64,000 nucleotides of DNA from Strix aluco (Eukaryota > Chordata > Aves > Strigiformes > Strigidae): NCBI RefSeq assembly GCF_031877795.1, contig NC_133971.1, positions 62,060,463 to 62,124,462 of the forward strand, written 5' to 3'. Position 1 is the stretch's first letter, and each line of letters begins with the position of its first letter. The notes below the pieces were generated by a model. It ran no database searches and had not been told where the DNA came from. It worked only from the letters and a program-made list of their open reading frames with translations. This document shows positions 1-13,831 of the stretch, one piece after another. A program made the translations under genes and the position numbers.

Positions 1-3000
1 GTGCGTTTCTTTGCAGGGCGGGTATTTGTGCTTGCCTCTACCAATTACAGCTACCCTGGATGAACAAAACTGCTGCTGTCAGCATTAAAAAGAATTTGGT
101 TGTCTTTGGCTAGAATTAAGCATTTTCATGGAGATGCCTGGGAAAACTGTATGAAGGCAGATGAGCCCCTGCAGTCTGAGGATCATTGGATCTGCAGCAG
201 AAGTAACTTCTGGGGAGACTCTCCCTTGAGTGTCTTACTTTTGCAAGGGGGACAAAGCTGTCCTTGCTGCCTGTTCTGATAGAAAAACTGTTAACTAAGA
301 AGGTCTGGTAAGAAATGATGCACCACTGCAGGACAGGACATACATCTTGCTGTGCTAGTGGTAACACAGCAGGCAAGCGGTACTGAGCATATCCCATATA
401 TGCAGATATACCTATGGTGTGCTTGTGCAGGTTACCTAGTGGAAACTTTCATAAATGATAGGCACTTCACACTGAAGTATTCCACTCATTAGAAAAAAAA
501 AGAGCAGTTGCTCCTGAGCCAAAGGGTTATTTTCTTTTTTTTTGTAGTAAAAAAGCCTAGACAAATACAAAATTTGCTTTTTCACTCTTCCTGATGAGTC
601 CTGCTAATTTGCTCAGCCTAAGGGCACAGCTCAATACAAAAAGTGATTTTCATCACTGGTTGTCACCAGGAGGAATTTCTCTGCAGAATGCTGTCCTCAG
701 TCCTGGGCTGATGAGCAAATTTTCTGTGCCGTTCCCTTCTCCCAGGCACAGCCAGGAGTGCATGTTTACAAATGCTAGCCTCACCTGAAGGTTTTAGGCT
801 GCCCACAACTGCCCCTCATGCAGCTCAGCTGGGAGAGATGCTGCGGCTATCCAGCTGTATGTTTGGCGCTGCAATATCCTCCATAAATAACTCCATTCAG
901 TTCAACTTGGCATGCATTAAGCCATATTTATTTCTCTGGGGCACTATAGGCTGCCCTTTCCTCTGTGCATGAAGATCAGGAAACCAAACAGGCCATGCTT
1001 ATTTCACTGCAGACTATTTCAGCGAGCTCCTGTTTGCTGGCACTGGCAGATCTCTCTAGCAGCTCAGAGCTCATTAGGGAATCTAATTTAATGCCCCAGA
1101 TATGTGCAGTCACTTCCCACACTATGCATGGATGCATGGCACTCTTCTGGGTTTGGAAGCTCTCCAGCAATTGTGCTTCCACTGTCCTGACTGGAGACTT
1201 AATTACAGCTCTCTGAAAGGAAATTGCAACATGTTTTTTTCTCCTCTAGTTTCTTCTGTAAGAGCAAACTGCTCCCTTTTATATCTATTCTAGGCATCTA
1301 ACAAACCAGCACAGGTTTGAAATGGTGTGAAATCTTTCACCACAGAAAAAAATCCAATCTTCAAAGGCACCTTCTGGACCAGCTCCAGTTCGACAGCCCT
1401 GTTCTGAGATGAGCTGTGGTGCTGCAGCTGGGCAGCAAGGCTTCAAACAAAGCTTCCTGGGACCTGTTATCTTGAGTTTGCTGTCCTCTTAGCTAAAGGA
1501 CTATTGCCAGCTTGATGACCTTCTGACATATGTTAATGGTGTGTGACCCCCACCTCCCTCCTCCTCCAAGGGAGGCTGACTTGTGTCAGCGTTTGCCCCC
1601 ATGCAGCCTGTGGTTCAGGCACCTGGCATGATGCAGCCAGCCTATAAGCGTCGCAAGGAGCATGAAGAGCTAAGAAGCTCGCCTCTCTACTCGCCCAGCC
1701 CAGAGTCAGGAGATGGTGCACAAAGCACTGGTACTGCTGATACCTGACCTCCCCTGGCTACCATCCTTGCCTCCTCCAGCTAGCTTATCAGCGTGACCCA
1801 AGGGGATGCACCAGAGGTTAATGCTCTCCAAAATGTAGCAGGAAATTAGCCTTTGGGGCAAAGGTGATCTGCTTCCTTTGTGGTAAATGTAGGACAGGGT
1901 CAGAACGCCCACTTCACACTCCCAAGTTTCTTGTGTTTAAGCCTCAGCCTACTGGTTTTTCTCCTGTTGCCAATCTTCTTTTGCTATGCAGACAGACTTC
2001 CCTGCAAGATATGGGAAGTTGTCATATCCATCATCCATTGTTGCTCTCCTAAGGGGGCACACAAACATGTACAACACTGCCTTCACAGAGGTGCAGAAAA
2101 GTAACTTTTGAGGCTCACATCTCCTGAATCACCTTTTAAACCTTGTCTCAATCACTGCAGTCCTATTTTTTCTTTTCTTTAAACAGACAGGAGATCTTCA
2201 TGCCACAGGTAGAACTCAGTCTGCACTTCTGCTGTCCATATGCCTCACTGTCTGCCTTACACCCTTTCTCTTCCCCCCACACTCTCACCCAAGCATTGCC
2301 CTGGTTGTGCCTCCCTCTGATTCTCTGCTGTCCTCTGTGATTTTTCCAGATCAAGCCCTTGGCCCCAGCCTTGAACACTGTGTATGATCCCCACCTCTCC
2401 CCGACCCAGACCTTCTCTCCATGACACCTCTCTGCTCTTCCAGCTCAGACCTGGCTGCTCACCACAACTCTTGCTCCTGCAATCACCTGGGAAAATGTTC
2501 CTCATCTTTCCCCCACTATTTCTGTCCTTTGTCAAGCTAGATATCAAATTTGTCTATCTCACAGTTTAAACATCCTTTGGGGAGAGAAAGTGGAAGCTGT
2601 CTCCATTCTGCAACTCTGGCTTGCCCCGATAACGTCAGTGAAGGTAGGCAGGTGGCCAACAGCTTCAAATCTCTGCTCTGCCTTTTACAAGATTGGTTGA
2701 TGGCCATGCAGCTGCTGGTATTTTAAGGTTTAATCTCCTTGCTTTGTAGCTAAATGCCAGCAACAGAGAACACAGATGTGTTGCTACCTCCTTGCATGTC
2801 CATGCTGTGGTTCCTATCTCTGTGTAGGTGAGCCGTTGTGTAGCACTTGGTAAAACCAGGGGTCCTGCTCCAATACAAAATGTTACTTGGTGGAGTTTCA
2901 ATTGCACCGCAAGCAGAGTGGAGAACAGAAATGAGCTTTCAAGTGCTTTTAAACATCTCACCCTAAAACGATTTGAACAAGGACCCAAAGGCCTTATACA

Positions 3001-6000
3001 TGGTGGTTTACAACGTCATTCTTCAAGTAGCATTTAAGTGAAAGTGCTAGATGCAAGGTGCCTCGTTGGCACAGCACTCTGCACATGGCAACACAACTAT
3101 AAATACAAGCAGCAATCTACATTTCATTTAGAGAGAGCCTAGACTCAGATCTAAACAACCCTAAAGCTTTGTTTTAGACTGAGTTTTGCCTTGGTTCCAG
3201 TTATAATTTAAATACTATAATTTATTTGAAGTGCTCACTTTGAGAAGACAGGAAGAGGTTACGCACTCCACACCAGCTCCAGTTCAGGTAACACAGGGAG
3301 ACTTGAATGTTTCTGCAGGATTTCAGTGCACTTTTCAGCTGAAACCTGAGAGCACCCTAAAGTGACTAGTGTTTTCAGTAATTCAAACTTCCCTGCATTA
3401 GTGACATCAGCAGAGCATAGTGGCACATGTTGTTACTCACGTCTGCTCTGAGAAACCACAGCTGGTGGGTGGCAGACCCCCATGAGCCTGAGCACACAGA
3501 CCAACATACATGCAAGCTCTTCCAATGGTAGTTGTGTCCCTCCAGCGATTTCATGGTGTCTGTCGTCTTCTGCACAGACCCTCATCATCCCCTACTGGGG
3601 CACAGGGCCAGGCAGGTGCCTGCAAGAGCAGAGACTGAGGGAGCCTGGGTGGGGACAGGCAGCACAGCAATGGGTGCTGCTGATACCCAGGTCCGGGACT
3701 GCTTGTGGGGATGTGTCACAAGCCCTGGGATAATGTAGTTCCCTGTAAAGCCAGCAAAAGTGCTTGCAAATTTGCATCCCCCATCTCTCTGCCTTGTCTT
3801 TGCTCTTCAAATCCTTTACGAAGTTCTTCAAATGTCCCCAACAACTTCAGTAAGCTCTATTTGTCTGAGCAAAACTGCAGCCACTTCAGAAGAGGACATG
3901 CTCCCAGGAGGATCCAGTAGAACACACTAGTAATTATAAATGCCTGTCAGTGATCAGTGAGCCACCTATTTGGCCAGCTGGCCAGCAAATGGCAGACTTT
4001 TCAAGCCAGGCACATCGAAATTGCATTAGCAGCAGGCCAGTGTTTCTGTGAAGAAAGGTGTGCACAAGGTACAGACATTTTCTCAAGGACTACAACAGCC
4101 TGCCTTCCATTGCAGACATCTGGCAACAGCTGCACCCTTCTAGAGGAGCATGCTGTGGAGCTTCACTATGGCACTTTACTGATCTGGGTGGTCATCCCAC
4201 CTGCAGAGGGAGAGCTGGCAGGCCAAAATGGGTATGGGATGTCTCCAACTGGTTGCAGCACGGCTCATCCTGCCTCAGAGAGCAGGCAGGCACCATGGGG
4301 AAGGGAAACAGGTCTGCTTGGCCACAGGCTGTGAATGAGGACTGGGTGCATCTCTTCCTTTGCAGGAGAGCGCTGATGGTCTTGGGGTGGACTTGGAGCC
4401 AGCTGTCCTTGGGAGGAAGATGTGGGGCTTTCAGACTATCTGCAGCCCTCAAGAGGAGAGCCAGGATTGCTGTCCATGCCACAGCCTCCAGCTCCATTGC
4501 GTCCAGGCTACAGTCTCTATGCGCAAGAGCTTCCTTCTGTGCAAAGCCTTCAGACCGCACCGCCCTGTTCAGCAAACTAGTGGTAACTAGCAGATAGAAA
4601 TGACAGGTCATGCACCATGTTTTGGAGCTCCAGCATTCCTGCTGGACATTGATCACAGGCAGGTAACCCACTGCTTTCCTCCCACCACACAGACTGACGA
4701 AGACACAGTGCCATCATCGGGGCGTTTGTAGCCACCTGCCTGTCACCGAAGCCTGGGTGAGATTCCTTCCAGAAGGCAGGGTCTTCATACAACCGCATCT
4801 TCTGTGCTCAACAAGCTCTTTGCAGCAGACAACAGTGAACACAGAGTGTGTGCCTGCCCTAGGTGAGGAGGGCAAACCAGACAGCACAAAAACAGGATTA
4901 GGGGGTCTTGAGCGCATTAAGAGCACAGCGGCTAATCCTTGCTACAAAGCAGCTTTAGGGAGCCTTGTGTCCTCCATGGTGTGCCCTGTCATCCACCACC
5001 ACTTACTCGCTGCCTGAAGGCAGGCATGGCAGCAGTGGTGACCCTGGCACTAGCAGCAGCCTGCCATGGGGGTGAAAGCCTTTGCCTGAAATTTGCTTCA
5101 GGAAAGAGGAGGTCTAGGTGGCAAGCTGGAAAAGTAGTATTCCTTAGCTTTTAATGACCAGAGGTGTGCAGCCAACCATACAGCCTAACAAAGTGCAGCC
5201 AGTCTTGAAATTATGATCCTTCTCTTCCAAACTGCAAGTGGTCTCTCCACTGGAGTATGCCAGCATGTCTCTTCCTGGAGGTTAGACCTCATATTTCTTC
5301 ATTTCCTCTTACCTCATTCTGTACTGGAAAAATAGGCAGCAGCAGACCTTTTCTCCCAAGTGTGCTTACTTTTTTTCCACGTGAAAAAGCTCCCTCTCTC
5401 TGCTCTTTCTCCTGCTGCTGCCTCTGCTCCTACCCAGTTTATCTCATCACTATGTCTGTCTTCTTTCAGTTCCTGGCTGGCTGCAGGTCTTCTCAAAATC
5501 TGGTTTTCAAATGTGAAGTGACTTCTGGACTGTGTGGCTCTGGGCCAAGTCTTCATAGGCGGTGGCTAAGAAAACGTACTTATTCACTGCTTTTCAACAT
5601 GGGTCAAAGCTTATTCAAACATGTGCTTCGGCATGAGAGGAGCAACTTCAGAAACTGACAATATGATGTGATTTGAAGATCTCAGCCCTCATCTTCATGG
5701 ATGGGCAACTCCTCAGCAATATATTTAACTTTGTTTTCACATACTGAGTCTTTCGTTTCTTTCCAGCAGCTCTCATAAACTCCCTTGGCTCTGCTTTATT
5801 TGGGTGGTGTATATAGGTATATCCTACCTATACAGATATATCCTGTGTCCTGAAAAGTTCCTCTCTCTCTTGCTGGGAAAAAAAAAAAAAAAAAGATAAA
5901 CCAAGAAAGAAATTCATAACAGTTAAGCAAAATCGAAGGCCAAACTAGGCTGAGCTGGCTGCTTTTGAAACTCACCTCACCCGACAGAAAGGGTCAGTAG

Positions 6001-6752
6001 TAGGAGAACAAAATTCACAGCAGGGCAGGCTCCCAGAGATGGCACAAAGCTTGGTGCTCTGCCAAGGCACTGATGTGCTACCACACAGCTGGTGCCAGCA
6101 CAGGGCAACTGCCTGTCATTAACAGAACTAGTTTTACCGGGCTTGGATGACCCCTTTTATTACTCCCACAGCTCATATATTTTAATGTAAGGCCAGTTTC
6201 CTGGGATGGAGGATGGCTATTTTCTTTCAGTCCTAGTTATCATGAGCTCTGTGACAATTTGTGATGCTGAAGGGGTATTTTCTGTAGGCTTAAGTGTACT
6301 CAAAATGTGCACAACCCATCACTGTTTAGTTTCCTCTGCAGTCACATGTAGTTTTTATTATCGCCCTACTGATCTGAACAAGACTGTGACCCAGGACACA
6401 GCTGTAAACATCTCTGTGATACTTCTGGCACTACAGCATGGGCTGGCAGTCAGGGGTTTTAGGAGCCTGCCCTAAGGGGAATAAGCTCAGACAGTGATGG
6501 ACAGAGGAGCTGACTTAAAATACGGGTGCGCAATGGTATGTGGTATACATGGGAGGGTCATGCACAGTAGCAATATTGAGAACATGAAAATTATGGATAT
6601 GGGAATAAGAAGTGTGAGAGAAAATAAATGTGGAATTTAACAGTAAAAGGTACTCTGGAGAAGAATAGAAGGTGTCTAACTGATTAGTTTAGGTATGATT
6701 TTCTCTCACGTCTTCAGAAATTTTTTAAAGCAGGTTTTGGGGCACATGCAGA
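1..6752. other. Intergenic DNA, no gene supported
   Basis: No open frame here resembles a known protein. The longest frames are about 100-180 codons, overlap on both strands and lack splice-bounded exon structure. A poly-A run lies at about 5878-5894. In human, SLC44A1 lies upstream of FSD1L; I looked for its terminal exons and did not recognise them. Confidence 0.6.
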
Positions 6753-7310
6753 TGTAAGGGAAAGAATGTTGTTTTCGCATAATAAGCCTGATGGGAAGGG
6801 CAGGAGCGATTCACCAAAGCAATCATCAAGAGCAATTCACAACCATTGAAATCCCTGGCCTAGAGCTAGAAGACAAGTGGTCTTTTCGTCAGCTGTGATG
6901 ACCCAGTACTTGGAACTGGCTTTAGATGGATGCAGATACCGAAAGACTTGGGGAACCTGAATTTCGAACATTTCCATCTTAGTACGCTTGCGTGATGAGC
7001 TCATGCATATTAACTTCTCCGCCCTGGAGAAAGCCAAGGTTCATTTCCATGAACATGCGACGTATGAACACATACATGAAGGGGCGTATCGGTAGGCGGT
7101 TCGGGAAGCCTGTACACCCTGTAGTACTCAGTCACTGAGGAATCAGGGGAGGGAACTGGCGGTTGGGAGAAAGGGATATGAACCATTGCACGATGGCTGT
7201 TAGGTGCGTTCACTTGATGGGGGCGCTGGGTCTTCCAAGAAGGTAATAAAGAGTGCTTCACACCGCATCCTGTCTGAGCCTTGATAATTGGCAACTGAGC
7301 GTTTCTCACA
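6753..7310 (+). mobile_element. Solo LTR of an endogenous retrovirus (558 bp)
   Basis: The block begins TGTAAGG and ends CTCACA, so it has the TG...CA termini of an LTR. The four bases CAGA occur directly before it (6749-6752) and directly after it (7311-7314), as expected for a 4-bp target-site duplication, which is typical of class I (gammaretrovirus-like) elements. An AATAAA lies near 7246, about 65 bp before the right end, placing the element on the + strand. CpG dinucleotides are frequent compared with the flanks, suggesting a fairly young insertion. No internal retroviral sequence follows, so it is a solo LTR. Confidence 0.65.
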
Positions 7311-10300
7311 CAGATAATAACCTTTGTAAGAACATGTGGAGCGCCAGGAGAGTGTACAGGCCCTCTCACCGAAACACAGGATTAATCTGCATGGGGCAGG
7401 ATGTTTAGGCCTTCTGGAAGAAGTTGTGGTTCAACAGCAGGCCAGCAATACTCCCCTCCCCAAGCTGCAGGACCACCTGCTGGCAGTCTGTTGTGCATCC
7501 ATCATCTTCCCAGCTGACTGTGCTCACTGAAGTCAGGTTTCTACACAGGCAAACAGCAAAATCTCCAAATCCAAGTGCTGTGTCTGATCAAGGAGATGCT
7601 CTGTGCCACATTTCTTCTTTTTTTCTTATTTTCTCTCCCCTTCAGAAATATCCAAGGCTTGAACTGCAGGCTGCATGGAGCAAGGGAGAGGGAGCCAGCA
7701 CAGGCACTCTGCTACCTGGTGCAGGATATGTCCTTAATGGATTCAGGCTCCAAGCTTTTTTTGTAACAGTGATGATGTCACATTGGAGCTGGGGTGAAAA
7801 AGATTTCATGCTGTCTATCCTGATTTACTGTGTATCAAGTGGTGATGGTGGGTTTTACACCAATCACACCAACAGTCCTTTCCTTCCACCTTGCAATTCA
7901 GTGCCACTAAAGACAGATTCACCACTGACTTATAGTGCTTTAAAGGAGGAAAATATTATTTTAAAAGCTTCAAACCCTCATTTGACACCTTATTTACACT
8001 GGCATGAAAGTATCATTAAGTGAAGAGCAATTCAAGTCTTGGTCCTTTTTTGTTTCTTTTTCTTTCCAGGTCTCTCAAAAAAATGAATGCCTTTTAGTGC
8101 ATGTAAAACCAGCAGTGCAGTAGATTTTAAAATGCATTCCAGGGAAGGAAAATCAGTTGTTCAAGTCTCAGAACACATTTCAGTCTCCTCCCTTTCTAAT
8201 TGGAAGACAATTCATCAAAAATCAAAGCCCTGCTATACTAAGTATACATATAGAACACACAGTTCTTACCTCAAAGCAACATTTGTGTGTACATTTTAAT
8301 TCTATGGTTGCAGAGCCTGTTGAAACAATAAAGCAGATTTGATAGCCACAGCCTTCTCTGTATGTGCATAAATAAAACCTCCCTGTGTTTCCTTTCATGC
8401 AGTGACTAACTGATTCAAAGAACAGTAGGAAAGTCTGTTTTCCTCTGCCCACTGTCCTCTGTTCTTGATATGAAGCAGAACACTCTGAGAGAGGTTCACC
8501 TCTACCGGTTTGGGAATACCAGGGGGCATTTTAATCAAAATTTCTTCATTCAATTCTTTAACTGCAGCTAATATTGTCTTTGTTTCACCAAAAACAAAAC
8601 AAAAAAAAAAGAGTTCAGAAGTTGGTAGAGGCGAGAAGAAAATTTCACAAATCTTATTTTCTTGAGTCATGATAGAAACACTGCAGCAATTACCTTTAAT
8701 ATCCATCAACGGACTGACTTTGGTGTTCATCATGGTAATGAAGCGACAATCAAGCACTGAAGGAGCAGCACTGTCACAATCTCAGCCCATCCACAGTGAC
8801 TCCCAGGAAGCCCTCAGCATGGCCCACAAAAACCCTCCTATCCAGACCCCTGGTTGTCAGGTAGCTTGCTGCAAGGAAAGCCAGGGAAGTCCTTGCTGTT
8901 CTTAGATTGTTTGGGCAGACCAGGTCCCATACACCAAGGCATCCAGGCTTCTTTGCTGCTCCACTGATCTTCCTCTGACTGACTGGTTGTGCTGGTAGTT
9001 TCTGACCTTCTGCTCAAAAAGAAAAAAGAAGAAAGAAAAAAGAAAAACGAAAAAAGAAAAAAGAAAATTGATACAGCAAGGAAAGTCTGCATCAATGAGG
9101 AGCCTGTTGGGGCAGTTTGTCAGGGACTTGCCCCTTGCTTTGGTACATGCTCGCACACATACCCTCAAAAGCACAAAAGGGCTCCAAGTCCATAGAGGGA
9201 GAGAGCTGTCTTGTTTTTTCAAGACACAAAAAGAAGGCCTTTTTAAAATAACAGGTCATGGAACAACAGATAATGGTGACTTTAAGCTGTGGAAGGAGAA
9301 GGGTTAGTTGATGCCAGAGTGTGGTGGTGTGCTTCCCTCCCAGCCTGATCTGTATGTCCTGTAACTCTATTCAAGTGATAATCACCAGTGGTGATCCTAA
9401 TAAATTTGTCCGGTCATGATGGCTGTATCCAACTCAAAGTGGATTTGGGGGAGACAGATAAAATACAATAGCCAAGGGCTAATTTGAACAATGTGCCCAT
9501 CTAACCACGGTGCTGGTCAATGTCCAACTCAAGCCAAACCTGGAAGAAACTTAACTTCTGTAATCAATATGTAAATATAAGTTAATTATTTTACTCCATA
9601 AGTAGTGGACAGCCCAGGGCCTGTTGAGCTCTTCTGCATGGCAGCAGGCTGCATGGCAGGATCTCCCCTTGAGTCAGGATGCCTCTCAAGGTTACTCCTT
9701 GAGGTTGAGGGAGTCCTTGCTGCAACAGATTCTTCGTAAGTGACTAATAGCATGCTAAAATTTGAAATCCTAACTGATATAAAGGATTGATTGTGCTTTA
9801 GACATAAACCATTGACCAAGTCTGGGACTAGGAGTGGATAGAGCTGCACCTAGACTCATCTCTGAGAAGGAGTTTAGAAAGCAAAGGGGTCCTGAACCTC
9901 ATGACTCAACGGAAAGGCCTCCCCGACAGTTTTGTCTGACTCTGTCCTTTATGCAGTAAATATCAACCTTGCCATCGAACCTTGTTAAACCACTGTTGCA
10001 TCAAACTTTGCTAAATCACTGTTTTATATCAATAAACATATTGCTACTTCTCTCTTACGAGGGAAGTGTGTTACTCCATCCATGACACATCCAGCTCACA
10101 GCAAACATACTGTGTTATAAAGGCTGTCTCCTACTTTGTTATTTTGCCAGCTTGGTTTCTCAGACAGAGTTTTAGTATCAGTTTTAACTACTTCCAAGAC
10201 TTTTTCCATACAGAAATGTAACAACCTGCTGCCTCCTCCTCACATGACACATAGATGTATCTGGCACTGCAAATAAATATCGGTACTACAGTCCAACTAC

Positions 10301-10566
10301 TGTTTGAAGAAAATACAAAAATGGCATAACCTTATACTTAGAGCTGGGAGAAAATAATATTGTAATTCTCATGAGTTTCAAGATACTAAGCGCTCAAAGG
10401 AGGTGGCCAGGTAAGGCTAAATCTTGCTTATGCTTCTTGTGTTAAACTGTAAGGAAGCAGTACGTTTGGTGCCAGAAAAAAGTTGCTCTGGGGCAAAGTC
10501 CTTCCTTAAATTTCTAACCTCTGTTTTAAAGACAAATTTGATAAGTAGATGTGTCTAATTTAACAT
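7311..10566. other. Intergenic DNA with a purine-rich tract
   Basis: No gene is supported. A nearly pure A/G tract runs from about 9015 to 9066 on the + strand, made of short AAAAAG and GAAA units; it creates spurious Lys/Glu-rich frames on + and Phe-rich frames on -. A shorter A-rich stretch lies at about 8590-8612. Confidence 0.6.
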
Positions 10567-11038
10567 GCTGTGAACTGACACAGGCAGGACACAGAAACAA
10601 CCACAAAACCATGGATGAAATGCACAGAGTAAATTTATTCTCATTACCTCACAACTCTGGAGGTTCTCCACAGCAGCACACGGGCAGAGGCACACATGCA
10701 GGGACACATGCACCATGGAGTGTGGTCCTCACTAGCCAGAAAGAGGAGAAGAAAAAAGAATTTTGAACCTGCTGCTTTTCCATGTATATCAGGGATTTTT
10801 GCAAGCATAGTTTTCCACTGCGCTTTGATCTTTCCCACAGCAGGGCAGGAACCTCAAGCATGTTCGATAAGGTGCCTCTGAGTCTATCACAGGCCTGTGT
10901 TATCTAAATGCAGACATTCTACCCATCACGCACACAAAGCTAAACAACAATTAGTGTATGTGGTTTTTGACACCCTAGCTGCAAGTCACTTGAGCATGTT
11001 TACAATCCTCCTCATCAACCTTCCATTGTATTCCCACA
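10567..11038. mobile_element. LTR-like repeat, older copy of the element at 37.3 kb
   Basis: This block aligns along its length with 37337-37811. It shares the start (ACACAGGC...), the segment containing GGAGTGTGGTCCT and the tail ending in TTCCCACA. The left terminus reads GC instead of TG, and no target-site duplication is visible, so this copy is older or imprecisely bounded. It has no coding content. Small frames here and in the partner copy look alike only because the DNA repeats. Confidence 0.6.
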
Positions 11039-13150
11039 TTAAACCCAACCTCTACTTGTATTTGTGATTACCCAAGGTGGTCCATTCTTGTTTTAGGAAG
11101 CTGAAGTACTTCTTCCTCATCCAACTTCTTGTACTTTCTTCCTTTGACTCTTCGTCCTGTGACATCTCTTTTTGGCCTAAAACAGGCTAAAAGCCTTAAC
11201 TTTGGAGATGCTCTCTATCCCCTCTAGCATCCTGCCAGCAGTGTTTCTGCTCATATGTTAGCTTAGTGATCATCTGCTTTACAGGCACCCTACCTAACAA
11301 GGGTTTGGTCCAGGACTCAGGTTCCCAAGGGCTGCCAAGGTCCTGAATATGTTCTTCCCTTGTTCCCTCAATTTCTCAGTGTATAAAGCAGTAATATGTT
11401 ATTACAAGTTCCTTTAGGGGCAATTCTAATAATCTGAAATATTTCTTCTTACCAGTCCTTCCTCTTTTAAAAATCTCCATCATGGAAAAAAAGAACAGGG
11501 ACAACTGTAGAGAAAATCTTCTTAGCAGATAATTTTGTTGCTCAATTTATGTTCACGAGAGTGCTGAAGAAACCCATAAAACCATGGAATTGTGACCCTT
11601 CCCTTACATTTACAGCTTTGAAATAAGAAAGCATGCAGGAGGATGTGTGGTTGAATCCTTCCACACATCTTTCAATTTGTGGTCGAATCTTTCCATCCAT
11701 GTGGAATTAAGAAGTGGGACCACAACTTCAGAAATCAATTTAACTACCCATCCCAACACACTGCAAAGGGTTTCAGAGCCAAATGTGCCCTTTCCTGAGG
11801 CTGGCACTAGTGGTACCCCAGGTGCCACTAGGCACTACTTCTGATGCAGCTGCAAACTTCTCTCCCAGGCCAAGACATTCAAAATCCATTTGAATTCTAG
11901 TATTTTGTTGCCAAATGGTTTGGGGAAAACAGCATCGATGACTTTTATCTTTGATTCATGGAGTTATGGTCCTGGTAAGTCTGCAGTCTCCTTAAGAAAT
12001 TTTGTTTAGAAACGTACGCACTAAGTTCATCCGTCTTCTTGAAGAGCTTTAGCATGTTTTTTACCCTCAGGAAGATATGATAGGTAAGTCCTGAAAGGAT
12101 GTCATCACTAAGAAGATGAAACCACTCCCCAGCTTTGAAACCCCTTGCTGCCAGTCTGGTATGAAACAGAAAGGGTCTATATGAAGGGAGGATGGCCAGA
12201 TGGGTTGGAGTGGAGCAGTCCTGGTTATTATTTGGTCCTACAGTTTTTCCATTCACCACCACCAGCCATGTCTCCCAGCAGCTGCAGGCTGATGACTTCT
12301 GTAGCGGTAGCTATCTGCTCCAAACGGTCTGAAACTGTTCCAAGAGGTTTATGGGGTCTCCTCAAGTCAGAGGCTGTTGGGGCTTTCTATTCAGGACCAG
12401 CAAAATCAGCAAGGCGTGCAAGGCAGAGCCAGACCCTCTGCTGTGGGCAGCCAACAGGTACCTCCTGGTCCCAGGAGTAAGTGCTTTTCCTGTGTGTGTA
12501 AGACTCCTTGACTCTTGTCAGCCTGAGGTGTGGCATGACCCGACAAATTTTTCTTCCTCTTCTTTCAAACGAAGGTTTCAAACGTAAACTACTAGCACAG
12601 GCTGTGTGTGTTAATTGGAACAAATAAGGTATCAGGTACCTGGAAGACATGCTACATGTTCAAACTGCAGCCAAAGCCCAGCCTGTGCCAGGTAACGTAG
12701 CCCCAGGAGACATGAACAAAGCTGGGAAGACTGGAGCTACGCCTCTTAGCAGGTCACACCACGTTACTGCTTCTGCATTTCCTCTTGCCCTCTGTACGGT
12801 GCTGCCAGTGGGAAGTTAAAACCATGGTGAGACAGGGCTCACAGAGGCATAAATGCCTTTAAAGAGGTACCTTCACTGGTAGGTAGTAAAATCTCCCCAC
12901 TGTGATAAATTTCCACGCTACAAGGGGGCTCTTGTCGTTGTGTGTCCAGTGTGAAAAGCACTGCTTTTTAGTATCAGCACCGCGCTCAAAAAACCATAAA
13001 GCTACACTTCAGCCTGGTGGCTGGGTTATGGCTGTATCTCTGTGAAACAGCGTAATAACGAAATTACTATTTCTTTCCAACACTGCGGTGAAGCAATTTT
13101 CTGTTTGCTTCTTAAAAATTGGATTAGTGAGCTCCAAGATAAAGCAAAGC
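11039..13150. other. Intergenic DNA upstream of the FSD1L CpG island
   Basis: No exon-like or repeat-like structure was recognised. Frames up to about 110 codons occur but resemble nothing known and have no splice context. Confidence 0.5.
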
Positions 13151-13622
13151 TGCCCTACAGGAGGTCTAACCTAATATATATACACAACACAGCATGGTAA
13201 CTGAGCACGACATAGCAGGTATCGCTGCAGCCTTCGCACCGCTGCAACCACAGACACCGCCCGGGGTACGGGCACAGGCTCTCGGGGGCGCGGCACCGTC
13301 TGGGCCAGGGCGCGTCCCTGCAGCGCGAAACGGGAGCAGACGCCGGGGGGGCTGTGCTGGGCCCGAGCCCGCAGCTCCCCCGGAGGTCCCGGGGGTTTGG
13401 GGCGCCCGCCTCCCCGGCGCTCCGCAGCAGCCTCGGGGCGCGGAGGCCCCGCTCTCTGCTGCCGCCTGACCCTGCCGGCACGCGCGCTCCAGCCCCGGCC
13501 CCGCCGCACGGGCGAAGGGACCGCACAGACACCCGCCGCGCAGCGGCCCAAGCCCGCCGGCCGTCGGCTCCGGCTGCGCATGCTCAGAGCCCCTGCCGGG
13601 GGGGCTGCGTGCTCGCGTGCTC

Positions 13623-13694
13623 GGGGCGGGGGGGGGGGGGGGGGGGCGGGGGGGGGGGGGGGGGGCGGAGAGAGAGAGAGAGAGAGAGAGAGAG
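13623..13694 (+). repeat. G-run followed by (GA)n microsatellite
   Basis: About 43 of 44 consecutive bases are G, broken by single Cs, followed directly by about 14 AG units. The strand could form a G-quadruplex next to a polypurine tract, about 120 bp before the FSD1L ATG. Length is probably unstable and hard to sequence, so the printed length may be wrong. Confidence 0.85.
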
Positions 13695-13816
13695 ACGGGC
13701 GGGGCGCGCAGTGCGCATGCGTAGGCGCCGTGGCCGCTGCCCGGGGGCACAGGGGGTGGCTCGGGGGGCGCGGCCTCCCCGGAGGGCGGCGGAGCGGCCT
13801 GCGTTCCTGCCTCACC

Positions 13817-13831
13817 ATGGGCCAGCAGAAG
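13817..13831 (+). pseudogene. FSD1L: FSD1L exon 1 coding part (MGQQK), donor lost
   Basis: ATG at 13817 opens M-G-Q-Q-K, matching the short first coding exon of FSD1L (human M-D-S-Q-K). The second exon (20210) begins GAG TCT CTG, which would continue in frame as E-S-L-Q-R if splicing occurred after AAG at 13831. The next bases are GGGATT instead of GT, so the expected donor is absent. A GT 15 bases further on (13847) would shift the frame. Assignment rests on five residues, position in the CpG island and the exact phase fit. Confidence 0.6.

Noticed and set aside
4058-4671. 179- and 159-codon overlapping frames on opposite strands
   Set aside because: No recognisable domain, no conserved start context and no splice structure.
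7424-8023. 199-codon + frame
   Set aside because: Low-complexity composition and no family resemblance; it begins just after the solo LTR and looks like chance.
1-13150. Terminal exons of SLC44A1, the expected upstream neighbour
   Set aside because: No choline-transporter-like translation was recognised on the + strand; it probably lies outside the window.
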